A stretch of 20,044 nucleotides of DNA from CAZZBK01 sp964652155 (GCA_964652155.1 CAZZBK010000114.1:1-20044); one strand, 5' to 3'; numbered from the stretch's first letter, positions 1 to 7,834 are shown. The notes: generated by a model not told the origin, from the letters alone. A program made the numbers and translations.

Positions 1-408
1 GACATGCCCAAAGGGCTGGTGGATCATCACCTTGGCATGCGGCAGAATGAACCGCTTGCTTTTTGCTCCACCGGCGAGCAACACCGCGCCACCGCTGGCC
101 GCCAAGCCGACGCAGTACGTCGCCACGGCACAGCTGAGGATTTGCATGGTGTCGTAAATGGCCAGCGTCGCCGTGACGCTGCCGCCGGGCGAGTTGATGT
201 AGAAATGAATGTCCTTGCGGCGATTTTCGCTTTGCAAGTACAGCAGCTTCATCACCACTTCGTTGGCGTTGCCGTCCCAGATCTCGCCTTGCAGCAAGAC
301 GATCCGGTTTTCGAGCAACAAGTCGCCAATGGTCATCTGCCGCTGCCGCTGATAATCGCGGCTGTTGGCGGACGGGTCGATGGGCGACACACGAGAACGA
401 TAGGTCAT
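1..408 (-). CDS. clpP: ATP-dependent Clp protease proteolytic subunit ClpP (3' part outside window)
   Basis: Serine peptidase subunit that forms a barrel-shaped chamber and degrades proteins unfolded by a Clp ATPase in the cytoplasm. The first 136 codons are present and the C-terminal third lies left of the window. Visible family marks are NSPGGSV at about residues 72-78, the nucleophile serine in GLAASGGA (Ser105) and the catalytic histidine in MIHQP (His130). The third catalytic residue, Asp, would be off the edge. The family usually has GQAASMGA around the serine, so Q-to-L and M-to-G make this a mildly divergent copy; many planctomycetes carry more than one clpP. The ATG at 408 was chosen because GAGGAAAAGG lies just upstream. 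It follows tig by 139 bp on the same strand with no convincing promoter between, so read-through from tig is likely. Confidence 0.93.
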   Translation of the reverse strand, partial: MTYRSRVSPIDPSANSRDYQRQRQMTIGDLLLENRIVLLQGEIWDGNANEVVMKLLYLQSENRRKDIHFYINSPGGSVTATLAIYDTMQILSCAVATYCVGLAASGGAVLLAGGAKSKRFILPHAKVMIHQPFGHV

Positions 409-410
409 AA

Positions 411-427
411 GAGGAATCCTTTTCCTC
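411..427 (-). promoter_or_regulatory. Ribosome-binding site of clpP inside a perfect hairpin
   Basis: Reading the minus strand, GAGGAA, a five-base loop AAGGA and TTCCTC form a perfect 6-bp stem ending two bases before the clpP ATG. Both Shine-Dalgarno-like stretches are inside the hairpin. The structure is read directly; any effect on translation is inference. Confidence 0.4.
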
Positions 428-452
428 GGCACAAGAGGCGATCCGGTCAGGA

Positions 453-469
453 CCCGGCCTCGCGCCGGG
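453..469. other. GC-rich hairpin between tig and clpP
   Basis: CCCGGC, loop CTCGC, GCCGGG: a perfect 6-bp stem in the 139-bp tig-clpP gap. No T-run follows on the minus strand, so it is not a textbook terminator. It may be an RNA processing or stability element. Confidence 0.3.
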
Positions 470-547
470 ACAGTTAGGCACGTTGGCTGCTCGGCCGGCA
501 CAGCTGTCGGCTCGACATCCAACCTACGACAAGTTTCACAATCCGTG

Positions 548-2041
548 TTACGGGTGGACCCGGGGTTGCTCGTGACTGGTAGGCGTCGAATCGGCTTGGG
601 CCTCGGGAATGGCCGATGGCTCATCGCCACCGCCGGCCGACCGATCGAGCGCCGCAGACTCGGCCCCTTCGGGCAAGTAAGGCACTTCCTTGAACGCGGC
701 CTGTTCCATGATCTTGGCCAGCGTCTTCCGTTCAATGATTTGATTTCGCAGGGCGTCGAGCAACCCCTTCTTTTCGATTTGAGCCCGCACGCGACGCGGC
801 GACTCGTTGCTCTGCTCGGCAATTAGACGAATTTCCTCGTCGTAATCGGCCTCGTCGTCCTCGATCTTTTCCGACTCGGCGATCCGCTCCAGGATGAAAT
901 GCTCTTTCAGAGCCCGGGCCGTCTCGGTCTTGCTGTTCCGCATCAGCTCGTTGCCGTAGGCCCGAATCTCGTCGTCGCTGAAGCCGCTCCGCTTGAGCTC
1001 AAGCACCATGCGGTCCAACTCGCGACGGGCCTGACGCTTGAGCAAATTCGGGGGCAAATCCCACGAGGCCGTGACCGTCAATTGCTCCAAAATCTGCTCG
1101 CGGGCCCGTTGCTGCTGCGAGAACTCCAAGCGGCGCTCGAGACCCTTGCGGATCGTGTCGCGCAACTCGTCGACGCTCTCGAAGTCGCCCAACTGCTGGA
1201 GCAATTCGGCGTCCAACTCGGGCGATTCGAGCTTCTTGACTTCCAGAATCTCGAACTCGGCCGTGATTTCCTGGCCACGCAGGGCCTGGTTCGGCGCGTC
1301 GTCCGACAGCTTGGCCTTGCTCGACCGCTTGTCGCCGGCCTTTGAGCCGATCATCAGCTTGTCGAAGTTTTCAATCTTGCCGTCCCGGAAGCTCAGCACC
1401 GGCCGGACGCGAATCGTCTCTTCCTTGACCGACGAGATCTCGTCCTCACCCTTCTTGAACGACAAATTGAGCACCAGATAGTCGCCGTCGTCCGCGGGGC
1501 CATCGTGCGGAACCAGCTTGCCGTTTTGCTCCAACATGCGACGCAACTGCTGGTCGACGTCGGCGTCGACAAACGCCTTGACCGGCTTCTCGATCTTCAA
1601 GCCCTTCCATTCGGGCAGATCGAAATCGGGGCGCACTTCGATGTCGAACTCGAACTTGAGCGGACCGTCGTCCGGCACCGTGACCGCCGTGGGATCAAAG
1701 TCCGGCTCGCTGATCGGAGCCAACTCATGGTCCTCGGACACCTGCGCCAGCGAGTCGACGATCAGCTCGCCCTTGACCTGATCGACAATATCTTTGCGAA
1801 ATTTGGACTCGACCAGCTTGCGCGGCGCGCGGCCGGCGCGAAACCCGGGCACCAGGGCCTTGGGCATCAATTCGCTGTACGCCTTGTCGACGTAGCGATT
1901 GATATCGTCGCGCGATACGGTCACAACAATGTGCCGCTCGCAGGAACTTTTGGTCTCGATCTTCACGTCCAACGACAGCTTCGGCTTTTCTTCCGTGGCG
2001 GTGTCGGCGTCCGTGGGTTGCAATTCTTCGTCGGTGGCCAT
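548..2041 (-). CDS. tig: Trigger factor, ribosome-associated chaperone
   Basis: Chaperone that docks at the ribosomal exit tunnel and shields nascent chains. The ribosome-binding signature GFRAGRAP is at residues 66-73, inside an N-terminal domain spanning about 24-150. A middle FKBP-like region at about 180-270 lacks the usual conserved aromatic and DGxxFxGG pattern, so prolyl isomerase activity is doubtful. A long helical C-terminal domain (about 275-450) follows, then a low-complexity Ser/Pro/Glu tail to residue 497. E. coli trigger factor is 432 residues, so extra length lies at both ends. No strong Shine-Dalgarno sequence precedes the ATG at 2041; the start is supported by fit to the family. 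It lies 75 bp after tRNA-Gly and before clpP on the same strand, a classic tig-clp order. Confidence 0.95.
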   Translation of the reverse strand: MATDEELQPTDADTATEEKPKLSLDVKIETKSSCERHIVVTVSRDDINRYVDKAYSELMPKALVPGFRAGRAPRKLVESKFRKDIVDQVKGELIVDSLAQVSEDHELAPISEPDFDPTAVTVPDDGPLKFEFDIEVRPDFDLPEWKGLKIEKPVKAFVDADVDQQLRRMLEQNGKLVPHDGPADDGDYLVLNLSFKKGEDEISSVKEETIRVRPVLSFRDGKIENFDKLMIGSKAGDKRSSKAKLSDDAPNQALRGQEITAEFEILEVKKLESPELDAELLQQLGDFESVDELRDTIRKGLERRLEFSQQQRAREQILEQLTVTASWDLPPNLLKRQARRELDRMVLELKRSGFSDDEIRAYGNELMRNSKTETARALKEHFILERIAESEKIEDDEADYDEEIRLIAEQSNESPRRVRAQIEKKGLLDALRNQIIERKTLAKIMEQAAFKEVPYLPEGAESAALDRSAGGGDEPSAIPEAQADSTPTSHEQPRVHP

Positions 2042-2116
2042 GCTGGGTGCTTTGTCTCGACGGTGACCGTGAACTGAAACGTCGGTCCCGTATGTGTTTG
2101 GTTAAGGAAATCGCAG

Positions 2117-2189
2117 AGCGGGTGATGGGATTCGAACCCACGACAACAACGTTGGCAACGTTGTGCTCTACCAACTGAGCTACACCCGC
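2117..2189 (-). tRNA. tRNA-Gly (anticodon GCC)
   Basis: A complete cloverleaf can be read on the minus strand. The acceptor stem GCGGGTG pairs with CACCCGC, the D arm is GCTC-AGTTGGTA-GAGC, the anticodon stem CAACG/CGTTG holds loop TTGCCAA with anticodon GCC, and the T arm GTGGG-TTCGAAT-CCCAT is canonical. The discriminator base is T and the 3' CCA is not encoded, so it must be added after transcription. It is the first gene after a strong promoter and is probably transcribed with tig, 75 bp downstream. Confidence 0.97.
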
Positions 2190-2274
2190 AATGAGTCGCC
2201 CGCTCTCGGCACGAGCCGATTGACAACGACGCTAGCGTGATTTCCGTCCAAGGGATAAGTACAGGGAACCAACG

Positions 2275-2302
2275 ATTATAGGACCACCCTGAGGGCTTGC
2301 AA
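2275..2302 (-). promoter_or_regulatory. Sigma70-type promoter for tRNA-Gly / tig / clpP
   Basis: On the minus strand, -35 TTGCAA (2297-2302), a 16-bp spacer and a consensus -10 TATAAT (2275-2280). Transcription would start near 2268, about 80 bases before the tRNA. The match is close to consensus and correctly placed, but unproven. Confidence 0.6.
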
Positions 2303-2340
2303 GGTCAGTTGACGCGCCAGCGGATAAAACCACGATTTCT

Positions 2341-2366
2341 CGGGGGTGCCAATCGACTGTCCCCCG
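2341..2366. other. Hairpin in the tRNA-Gly / FHA divergent intergenic region
   Basis: CGGGGG and CCCCCG form a perfect 6-bp stem around a 14-base loop. It lies between the two divergent promoters in a 356-bp gene-free stretch (2190-2545). Apart from this and the promoters I see nothing else in the stretch. Its right side includes GACTGTCCCCC, also present at the end of the REP-like hairpin near 19075, so it may be a remnant of the same family. Confidence 0.3.
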
Positions 2367-2430
2367 CTCGGCTCACCCGCGACGGCCTCGAACCGGCCTT
2401 TGGGGGCTCAAGTTCCGCTGGGATCAAAAG

Positions 2431-2459
2431 TTGCCGCGAGCAATCGAGCTGGTTATAGT
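2431..2459 (+). promoter_or_regulatory. Predicted promoter of the FHA-protein gene
   Basis: -35 TTGCCG (2431-2436), 17-bp spacer, -10 TATAGT (2454-2459). Transcription would begin near 2466, about 80 bases before the ATG at 2546. It diverges from the tRNA-Gly promoter. Confidence 0.5.
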
Positions 2460-2545
2460 AGCTGATTACTGCTCGCTAACACCTACATATACCCTAAACT
2501 TACTCAGGGGCAAGGACCGCCCACTCTCGGAGTCGTGGTCCGTCT

Positions 2546-5190
2546 ATGGACGCCAAGCTCACCGTCGTCGGCGGAAAAGCATCGCATCGTGAAATCCGCT
2601 TGAGACTTCCGGCCATTGTCGGTCGCCACGAAGGGGCTGGCCTCGTCGTGGCTCATCCAACCGTAAGCCGTCGCCACTGCGAGTTTTACGAACGCGATGG
2701 AAAAATCTTCCTCCGCGATTGCCAATCGGCCAACGGCACCTTCGTCGGCGAACAAAAAATCGACGAAGTGCTGCTGCAACCGGGCGACGAAGTCACGATC
2801 GGCCCGTTGACGTTTCGCGTCGATTATCTGGACCCCACACAAGCAAAAAAGAAACCCAAGCCCGCCAACGGCAAAGCTCCTACCCGTGGCGCTGCCGCGC
2901 TCGATCAAGCGGCTCCCGCCGACGATCTCGATTTCGACCTGTCCGCTCCCGCCGCAGCGAGCGCGGCCCAAGCGGTTGTCGACGACTCGGCGGGTTCTGA
3001 CCTCGCCGCACCTGCCGTGTCGCCACCGAGCGGAACACCGCCCGATGTGGATGACGACGCCGATTTCGATCTCAATCTCGACACGCCGCGCGGCATCGAT
3101 TTGCCCGCGGAGCTAGTGAGCGCCGCGCCAGCGGTCTCGCCGGTCGAAGACGACTTTCTCGCGGACTTTATGCCGGTCGACACGGTGGGCGACCCGCTGT
3201 CGGTCGCCGCCGATGCTGCTGAAGTCGTGGCCGAGCCCCCCGTCGATGACCCCGTGACCCCGGTCCCCGAGACACCCGCGGTAGAAGATGCGTTCGACGC
3301 GACGGCCATGTGGAACGACGGCGCAACCCTGGATGGGTCGGAAGCACCGGAGCAGGACGAAGCCGTTGCGTCGATCGACGAGCCGATCGCTGAAGATGAG
3401 CCGATCGCTGAAGNNNNNNNNNNNNNNNNNNNNNNNNNNNNNNNNNNNNNNNNNNNNNNNNNNNNNNNNNNNNNNNNNNNNNNNNNNNNNNNNNNNNNNN
3501 NNNNNNNNNNNNNGAGCCGATCGCTGAAGATGAGCCGATCGCTGAAGTGGCCGCCGCACTTGAAACGCCCGACGCGGTTGACTTTTTGGCGTCATTGAAT
3601 CTCGACTCACCCGCTCCAGTCGAGGCCGACGAGCCGGTCGTTGAAGCAGTCGCCTCCCAGCCAGCCGAGCCCAATGTGGATCTCGAGCCCTTCGAGATAG
3701 AAACACCCGACGCGGTTGACTTTTTGGCGTCGCTGGAACGCGCGGAGGCACCAGCAGCCGACGTCCCGGCCCAGGCCGAAGTGCTGGCAGAACCGCCCGG
3801 CGTTGCAGAGCCCGCGGTGGATGCATCGCTGGACGTTCTCTCGTCACCCGATTTGCCCAGCCCCCTGGCGGAACCTGAGGCCGTCGCGATCGAGGCTGCG
3901 GCACCCGTCGATGCTGAGTTGAGTTTCGACTTCCTGGGCGATGCCGAAGTCTCGGTCGACACACCCGAGGCGGCCGACACGTCCGTCGAGGAAGAGCCTG
4001 CTGCGCCGGTTGAATTTGAAGCCACTGCGATGTTCCAGGCCGAGTCGACCGCGGCCGAGCTTCCGCACGTCGACGGGTCGACCGCGGCCGAGGAACCGAC
4101 GTGGGACATGGCGGCCGAATTGGACTCGGTCGAGCCGCAGGCCAGCGAGCAAGTCGAGCCCAGCGTACCGATGGCGAGCCCCGAGCCGGTCGCGAAAAAG
4201 CCGTTCTGGCCTGTCATGGCGAAGAGCGAGCCCGAGCCGGTCGTTGAAGTCAAGAAACCTTTCTGGCCCGTGACGGCAGCGTCCCTTCCGGCGACACCGG
4301 CACCGGCGGCGACCGCTTCGCCACCGATGGAAGTCGACCCGAGCGGCACATTTGCCCACGCGGCTGCAACCCCGATCGAGTTCCCTGAGTTGGCCGCGAA
4401 CGAGGGCGTTGAGGCGGTCGCTGAGGAGCCGCTTGAGTTCGGGTTTGCAGTCAGCGAGTCGGCGAGCCCTCAAGCTCCGCCGAGTTCGACGGCCAAGCCC
4501 AAGAAAGCAAGCCAGCCGGGTCTGATTGCGCGCATCTTGAGCCTGTTCAAGAAGAAACCCAAGGCGAAGTCCGCCGCGGGAACGGTCGCGAGTGTCGCGG
4601 CGGTCTCGGCCGCCGCCGAATGGGTCAGCGCCCCCGCCGAGGTTGATCTTCCGAGCGAACCACCGGCGTTCGCGCCGGCATGCGATGCCGCTGCGACCGA
4701 CGCTCCGCCGAGCGATGCGTGGTCGCCGTCGCTTGACGAACCCGTAGCAGCAGAGTCATTTTCGCTGGACGAAGAACCGGCCGCGGAGGGAGCGACACTG
4801 TTTGAGCCCGACATGACCGGCGAGCCCACCGGACTCGTCGAGATGCCGAATTTTGCCGACGCCAGGGCCGATGCGCTCCCGAGCGAGACCCCGGCCGACG
4901 CCGACGAGGAAGGGACGATGCTATTCGAGCCCACCGCGCTTGCCAGCGAGCCGCAGTTCGAGTCGGATGAAGGGGCCGAGGTGCAGTTGGATTTCATGAC
5001 GATCGAGGCTGCTGAGTCGACACCGCCAGCCGCCGTGTCGGAGCCCGACGACGCGCTAATGTTCGACTTCCTGGCGTCGGCCGCTGAGCCCGCCCCGGCA
5101 AGTGCCTCGGGGGACGCTGAGGCGGCCGAGACCCCGGCCGCCGATGACGATGACCTCAACGACTTTTTCAAGTCGCTGGGAGTAAAGTAG
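2546..5190 (+). CDS. FHA-domain protein with a long acidic Ala/Pro/Glu-rich tail (interrupted by an assembly gap)
   Basis: Residues about 20-92 form a forkhead-associated domain, which binds phosphothreonine peptides. The core marks VGRHE, SRRHCEF and SANGTFVG are all present. The rest is an acidic, low-complexity and probably disordered tail. Repeated short motifs in it are DFLASL and relatives, KKPFWPV (twice), (E/D)xTxx(F/W), and DEPIAE hexapeptides around the gap. A cationic segment starting KPKKASQPG lies near 4495-4575. Reading frames on the two sides of the 100 N differ. This fits an arbitrary gap length rather than a frameshift, because the DEPIAE repeat is in phase on both sides when each is read in its own frame. 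At least 848 residues are implied. The stop follows FFKSLGVK. The start lacks a strong Shine-Dalgarno sequence. The DUF255 gene follows 49 bp later, probably in the same transcript. The role is unknown; Ser/Thr kinase signalling is an inference from the FHA domain. Confidence 0.85.
3377..3546 (+). repeat. 18-bp tandem repeat encoding DEPIAE, spanning the gap
   Basis: Two units precede the N run (3377-3394, 3395-3412). One unit lacking its first codon (3514-3528) and one full unit (3529-3546) follow it. Each reads GA(C/T) GAG CCG ATC GCT GAA, differing only in the first codon. The array is probably longer than shown because the assembly broke inside it. Confidence 0.85.
3414..3513. other. Assembly gap of 100 N
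   Basis: Exactly 100 N, the conventional placeholder for an unknown gap length. Both edges are the same 18-bp repeat. If the array is perfect, the true missing length is 2 + 18n bases. Confidence 0.98.
3568..3731 (+). repeat. Repeated PDAVDFLAS-coding segment
   Basis: An identical 26-bp stretch occurs at 3568-3593 and 3706-3731, 138 bp (46 codons) apart, encoding TPDAVDFLASL in both places. The DNA is identical, including codon choice, which points to a recent internal duplication rather than convergent protein sequence. Confidence 0.85.
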
Positions 5191-5239
5191 CCCAGCGACC
5201 GCGAGCGCGCGGCGCGAACAAGAGTTTCAGGAGGAAACG

Positions 5240-7210
5240 ATGCTCTGCCGCAAGCTGCGAGTCCGTGCGATCGGATCGCTGTGCTGTGCTTTGACCCTGT
5301 TTGGGCTTGTCGCCGCGCTCGGGGCCGCCGAGCCCGCCGCCAAGGCGACTCCGCGCAAGACCAATCGCTTGGCGCGCGAGACCAGCCCGTACTTGCTGCT
5401 CCATCAGCACAATCCGGTCGATTGGTATCCCTGGGGCGAAGAAGCGCTCGAGCGCGCGAAGCGCGAGGGGAAACCGATTTTTCTCTCGATCGGCTATTCG
5501 AGCTGCTACTGGTGTCATGTGATGGAGCGCGAAAGCTTCGAGGATCCCGAGATCGCGCGGTGGCTCAACGAGCATTTCGTGTGCATCAAGGTCGATCGCG
5601 AAGAGCGGCCCGACATCGACGAGATCTACATGACCTCGCTGCAAGTGCTCGGCCGACGCGGGGGCTGGCCGCTGTCGATGTTCCTGACGAGCGACGCGAA
5701 ACCGTTCTTCGGCGGGACCTACTTCCCGCCGCGCGACAAAGAGCTGCCCGTCCCCGCTGGGGCGCAGGGAGACGAGGCCGTGCCGCGAAAAATGACCGGC
5801 TTCTTCACGCTGCTCAAGCTCGTCGAAGAGAAATGGGTCGACGCGCCGAAGGAAATCAGCGACTCGGCCGAGCAGGTCACGGGAGCGGTGCGGCGGCGCC
5901 TCTCGCATGCGGCACTCGTCAAGGCCGAACTACCCGCGGTCACGGTGCTCGACGACCTGATCGGCGAACTCTCCTTATCTTACGACAAGCAGTTTGGCGG
6001 CTTCGGGTTCAGCGAGAGTGACGCGCGGCGACCCAAGTTTCCTGAGCCCTCGAACCTCGTATTTCTGCTCGATCGCGCGCGGCGCAACGGCGACGAACGG
6101 GCCCGGGGCATGCTGTTCGGCACGCTCGACGCTCTGGCCGCGGGCGGTATTCGCGATCACCTCGGGGGCGGTTTTCATCGCTACAGCACCGACCGCTATT
6201 GGCACATCCCGCACTTCGAAAAGATGCTCTACGACAACGGTCAACTGGCGAGCGTGTACGCCGAGGCGTATGCCCTCGAACGGCGGCGAGACGACCGTCG
6301 CGTGGTCGAAGAGCTGCTCTCGTTCATCGAGCGCGAAATGATCGACCCGCAGGGGGGCTTTTACGCGGCGCTCGATGCCGAGACCGACGGACACGAAGGG
6401 CTCTACTACGCCTGGACCCGCGACGAGGTGGCGAAGCTGCTCACGGCCGACGAGGCGAAACTCGTCGGCGAGTTGTACGGCCTCTCGGGCGAGGCGAATT
6501 TCGAGCAGCGTTGGGTGTTGCTGCGCAAGCGACGCGCCTCGGCCGCCGAAGAGCCCCTCTGGCAATCCGCCCGCGACAAGCTCTTGAGCGCGCGGAACTC
6601 TCGGCCCCGCCCGCTCACCGACACGAAAATCCTCGTCGACTGGAATGGGCTGATGATTCGTGGCTGCGCCGACGCCGGCCGACTGCTCGACGAGCCGCGG
6701 TACACGCAGCTCGCGGCCCGCTCGGCACGCCATGTGCTCGATCGAGCGGTTGACTCGAATGGCCGTTTGCAACACACGATGACCGACGGTCACGCGCGGC
6801 TCAACGCCTACCTGGACGACTACGCCTTTTTGATCGACGGCCTGATCGCGCTGCACCAGGCGGATCAGGACCCCGCGTGGCTCGCGACCGCCGACAAGTT
6901 GATGAGCACGCAGCTCGATTGGTTCTGGGACGCGGCCGGTGGCGGGTTTTATTTTACGTCGCGCGATCACGAGCAACTCATCGCGCGCAGCAAAGACCCT
7001 GTCGACTCGGCGCTGCCGTCGGGCAACGCGGTCTCGGCCGGAAATTTAGTCTACCTGGCTCAACATTTGGGCCGCGTCGAGTATCTTGATCGAGCCGAGG
7101 AGACGGTTCGGGCCTTCGCGCCGCTGCTGTCGCAAGCGCCGGCCGCCGTGCCCCGACTGGCCGTCTCCTGGGCGGCGCTCCGCGCGGCACGCGAGAAACT
7201 CAAACCATAA
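5240..7210 (+). CDS. Secreted thioredoxin-like DUF255 / YyaL (SPATA20-type) protein
   Basis: Family of an N-terminal thioredoxin-like domain followed by an (alpha/alpha)6 glycosidase-like barrel; the in vivo reaction is not established. The first 30 residues are a signal peptide (basic start, hydrophobic core, AALGAA then E). The hallmark HNPVDWYPWGEEA is at about 57-69, and the thioredoxin-like site SSCYWCHVM has Cys89 and Cys92. RRGGWPLSMFL and GGTYFPP follow, and HFEKMLYDNGQL marks the barrel region. The 656 residues fit the family. The start is secured by AGGAGG at 5229-5234, five bases before the ATG. Many homologues are cytoplasmic, so the signal peptide suggests action in the periplasm or another exported compartment here. 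It lies 49 bp after the FHA gene and 24 bp before the ASCH-like gene. Confidence 0.92.
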   Translation: MLCRKLRVRAIGSLCCALTLFGLVAALGAAEPAAKATPRKTNRLARETSPYLLLHQHNPVDWYPWGEEALERAKREGKPIFLSIGYSSCYWCHVMERESFEDPEIARWLNEHFVCIKVDREERPDIDEIYMTSLQVLGRRGGWPLSMFLTSDAKPFFGGTYFPPRDKELPVPAGAQGDEAVPRKMTGFFTLLKLVEEKWVDAPKEISDSAEQVTGAVRRRLSHAALVKAELPAVTVLDDLIGELSLSYDKQFGGFGFSESDARRPKFPEPSNLVFLLDRARRNGDERARGMLFGTLDALAAGGIRDHLGGGFHRYSTDRYWHIPHFEKMLYDNGQLASVYAEAYALERRRDDRRVVEELLSFIEREMIDPQGGFYAALDAETDGHEGLYYAWTRDEVAKLLTADEAKLVGELYGLSGEANFEQRWVLLRKRRASAAEEPLWQSARDKLLSARNSRPRPLTDTKILVDWNGLMIRGCADAGRLLDEPRYTQLAARSARHVLDRAVDSNGRLQHTMTDGHARLNAYLDDYAFLIDGLIALHQADQDPAWLATADKLMSTQLDWFWDAAGGGFYFTSRDHEQLIARSKDPVDSALPSGNAVSAGNLVYLAQHLGRVEYLDRAEETVRAFAPLLSQAPAAVPRLAVSWAALRAAREKLKP

Positions 7211-7234
7211 CCGCTCGACCATCGAGGGCAGGGC

Positions 7235-7645
7235 ATGCTGCTGTTCAAGAAAAAATTCCTCGCGGCGATTCGCTCCGGCGAAAAGATTCAGACCATCCGG
7301 CTCTGGAAACGCCGCCAACTCCGCGCCGGCCAGACGAGTTACGTGCCCGGGGCGGGTTACATCCACATCGAGGCGGTCGATCCGGTCGAACTCGCCGCCC
7401 TGACCGACGCCGACGCCGTGCCGGATGGGTTCCCCTCGGCTGACGCCTTGCGGAGCGAGATTGCCGCCCTGTACCCGCCACCGTGGCGCGACGGAGCCGG
7501 TCTGTATCGGGTTAAATTTCGCGTGATGAGCGACGCGGAGGTGGCCGCTTATAAGGTGCAGCGCGAACAAAAGCCCCGGCGGCAGAGCAAACCCAAACCG
7601 ACCACGCTGCCGCGTTCATCGTCCACTTCCGAGCCAGGGACGTGA
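7235..7645 (+). CDS. Small ASCH/PUA-like domain protein
   Basis: A 136-residue cytoplasmic protein. The N terminus reads LLFKKKFLAAIRSGEKIQT then IRLWK, the typical opening of ASCH domains (PUA-like fold, thought to bind RNA). The fold covers about residues 1-105, ending near LYRVKFRVMS. The last 30 residues are a basic Lys/Arg/Pro/Ser tail. GAGGGCAGGG just upstream supports the ATG. The gene follows the DUF255 gene by 24 bp and is likely cotranscribed. The final codons SEPGT and the stop lie inside a copy of the 31-bp dispersed repeat (7631-7660), so the natural C terminus may have been altered by repeat insertion. Function is not established beyond the domain. Confidence 0.75.
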   Translation: MLLFKKKFLAAIRSGEKIQTIRLWKRRQLRAGQTSYVPGAGYIHIEAVDPVELAALTDADAVPDGFPSADALRSEIAALYPPPWRDGAGLYRVKFRVMSDAEVAAYKVQREQKPRRQSKPKPTTLPRSSSTSEPGT

Positions 7646-7660
7646 GCCCCCCGGATAACG
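7631..7660 (-). repeat. Dispersed 31-bp palindromic repeat, copy 1 (inverted)
   Basis: On the minus strand it begins CGTTATCCGGGGGGCTCACG and ends TCCCTGGCTC. It matches copy 3 at 12377-12407 closely over the full length and copy 2 at 7694-7724. It overlaps the 3' end of the ASCH-like gene. Confidence 0.8.
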
Positions 7661-7693
7661 TGGCGTATGATCCGACTTCGCAAACAGGGCAAA

Positions 7694-7724
7694 ACTTATC
7701 CGGGGGCTAACGTCCCCGGCTCGG
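7694..7724 (+). repeat. Dispersed 31-bp palindromic repeat, copy 2
   Basis: Begins ACTTATCCGGGGGCTAACG and ends CCCCGGCTCGG. Its core folds on itself: CCGGGG at 7700-7705 pairs with CCCCGG at 7714-7719. With copy 1 it also forms a large inverted repeat (arms of 18-19 bp, one mismatch and one indel) that could act as a terminator after the ASCH-like gene. Confidence 0.8.
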
Positions 7725-7747
7725 GGTTTGATTCTCGCTTGGAGATG

Positions 7748-7776
7748 TTGTCGCTGCGGGAACGAACGATCATAAT
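7748..7776 (+). promoter_or_regulatory. Predicted promoter of the cytochrome c'-like gene
   Basis: -35 TTGTCG (7748-7753), 17-bp spacer, -10 CATAAT (7771-7776). The start point would be near 7783, inside the longest open frame and before the ATG at 7841. This supports the downstream start. Confidence 0.5.
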
Positions 7777-7829
7777 GGAGCGTCTCTCTTGGAACAGAGG
7801 CCTATCGATTTTGCTCCACTCGATCGCGC

Positions 7830-7834
7830 GGAGG
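7830..7834 (+). promoter_or_regulatory. Ribosome-binding site that decides the cytochrome start
   Basis: GGAGG six bases before the ATG at 7841. The upstream in-frame ATG codons at 7667 and 7775 have no such site, and starting at 7841 gives a proper signal peptide. Confidence 0.7.

Noticed and set aside
2546..3598. FHA gene as two separate genes or a frameshifted pseudogene
   Set aside because: The frame change falls exactly at the 100-N placeholder and the DEPIAE repeat is in frame on both sides. Gap length explains it.
3113..5171. Long open frames on the minus strand opposite the FHA tail
   Set aside because: They are Ser/Ala/Arg-rich shadows of a GC-rich repetitive plus-strand gene, with no domain and no ribosome-binding site.
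5281..7570. Long overlapping frames on both strands across the DUF255 gene
   Set aside because: High GC keeps alternative frames open; only the 5240-7210 frame shows a conserved family.
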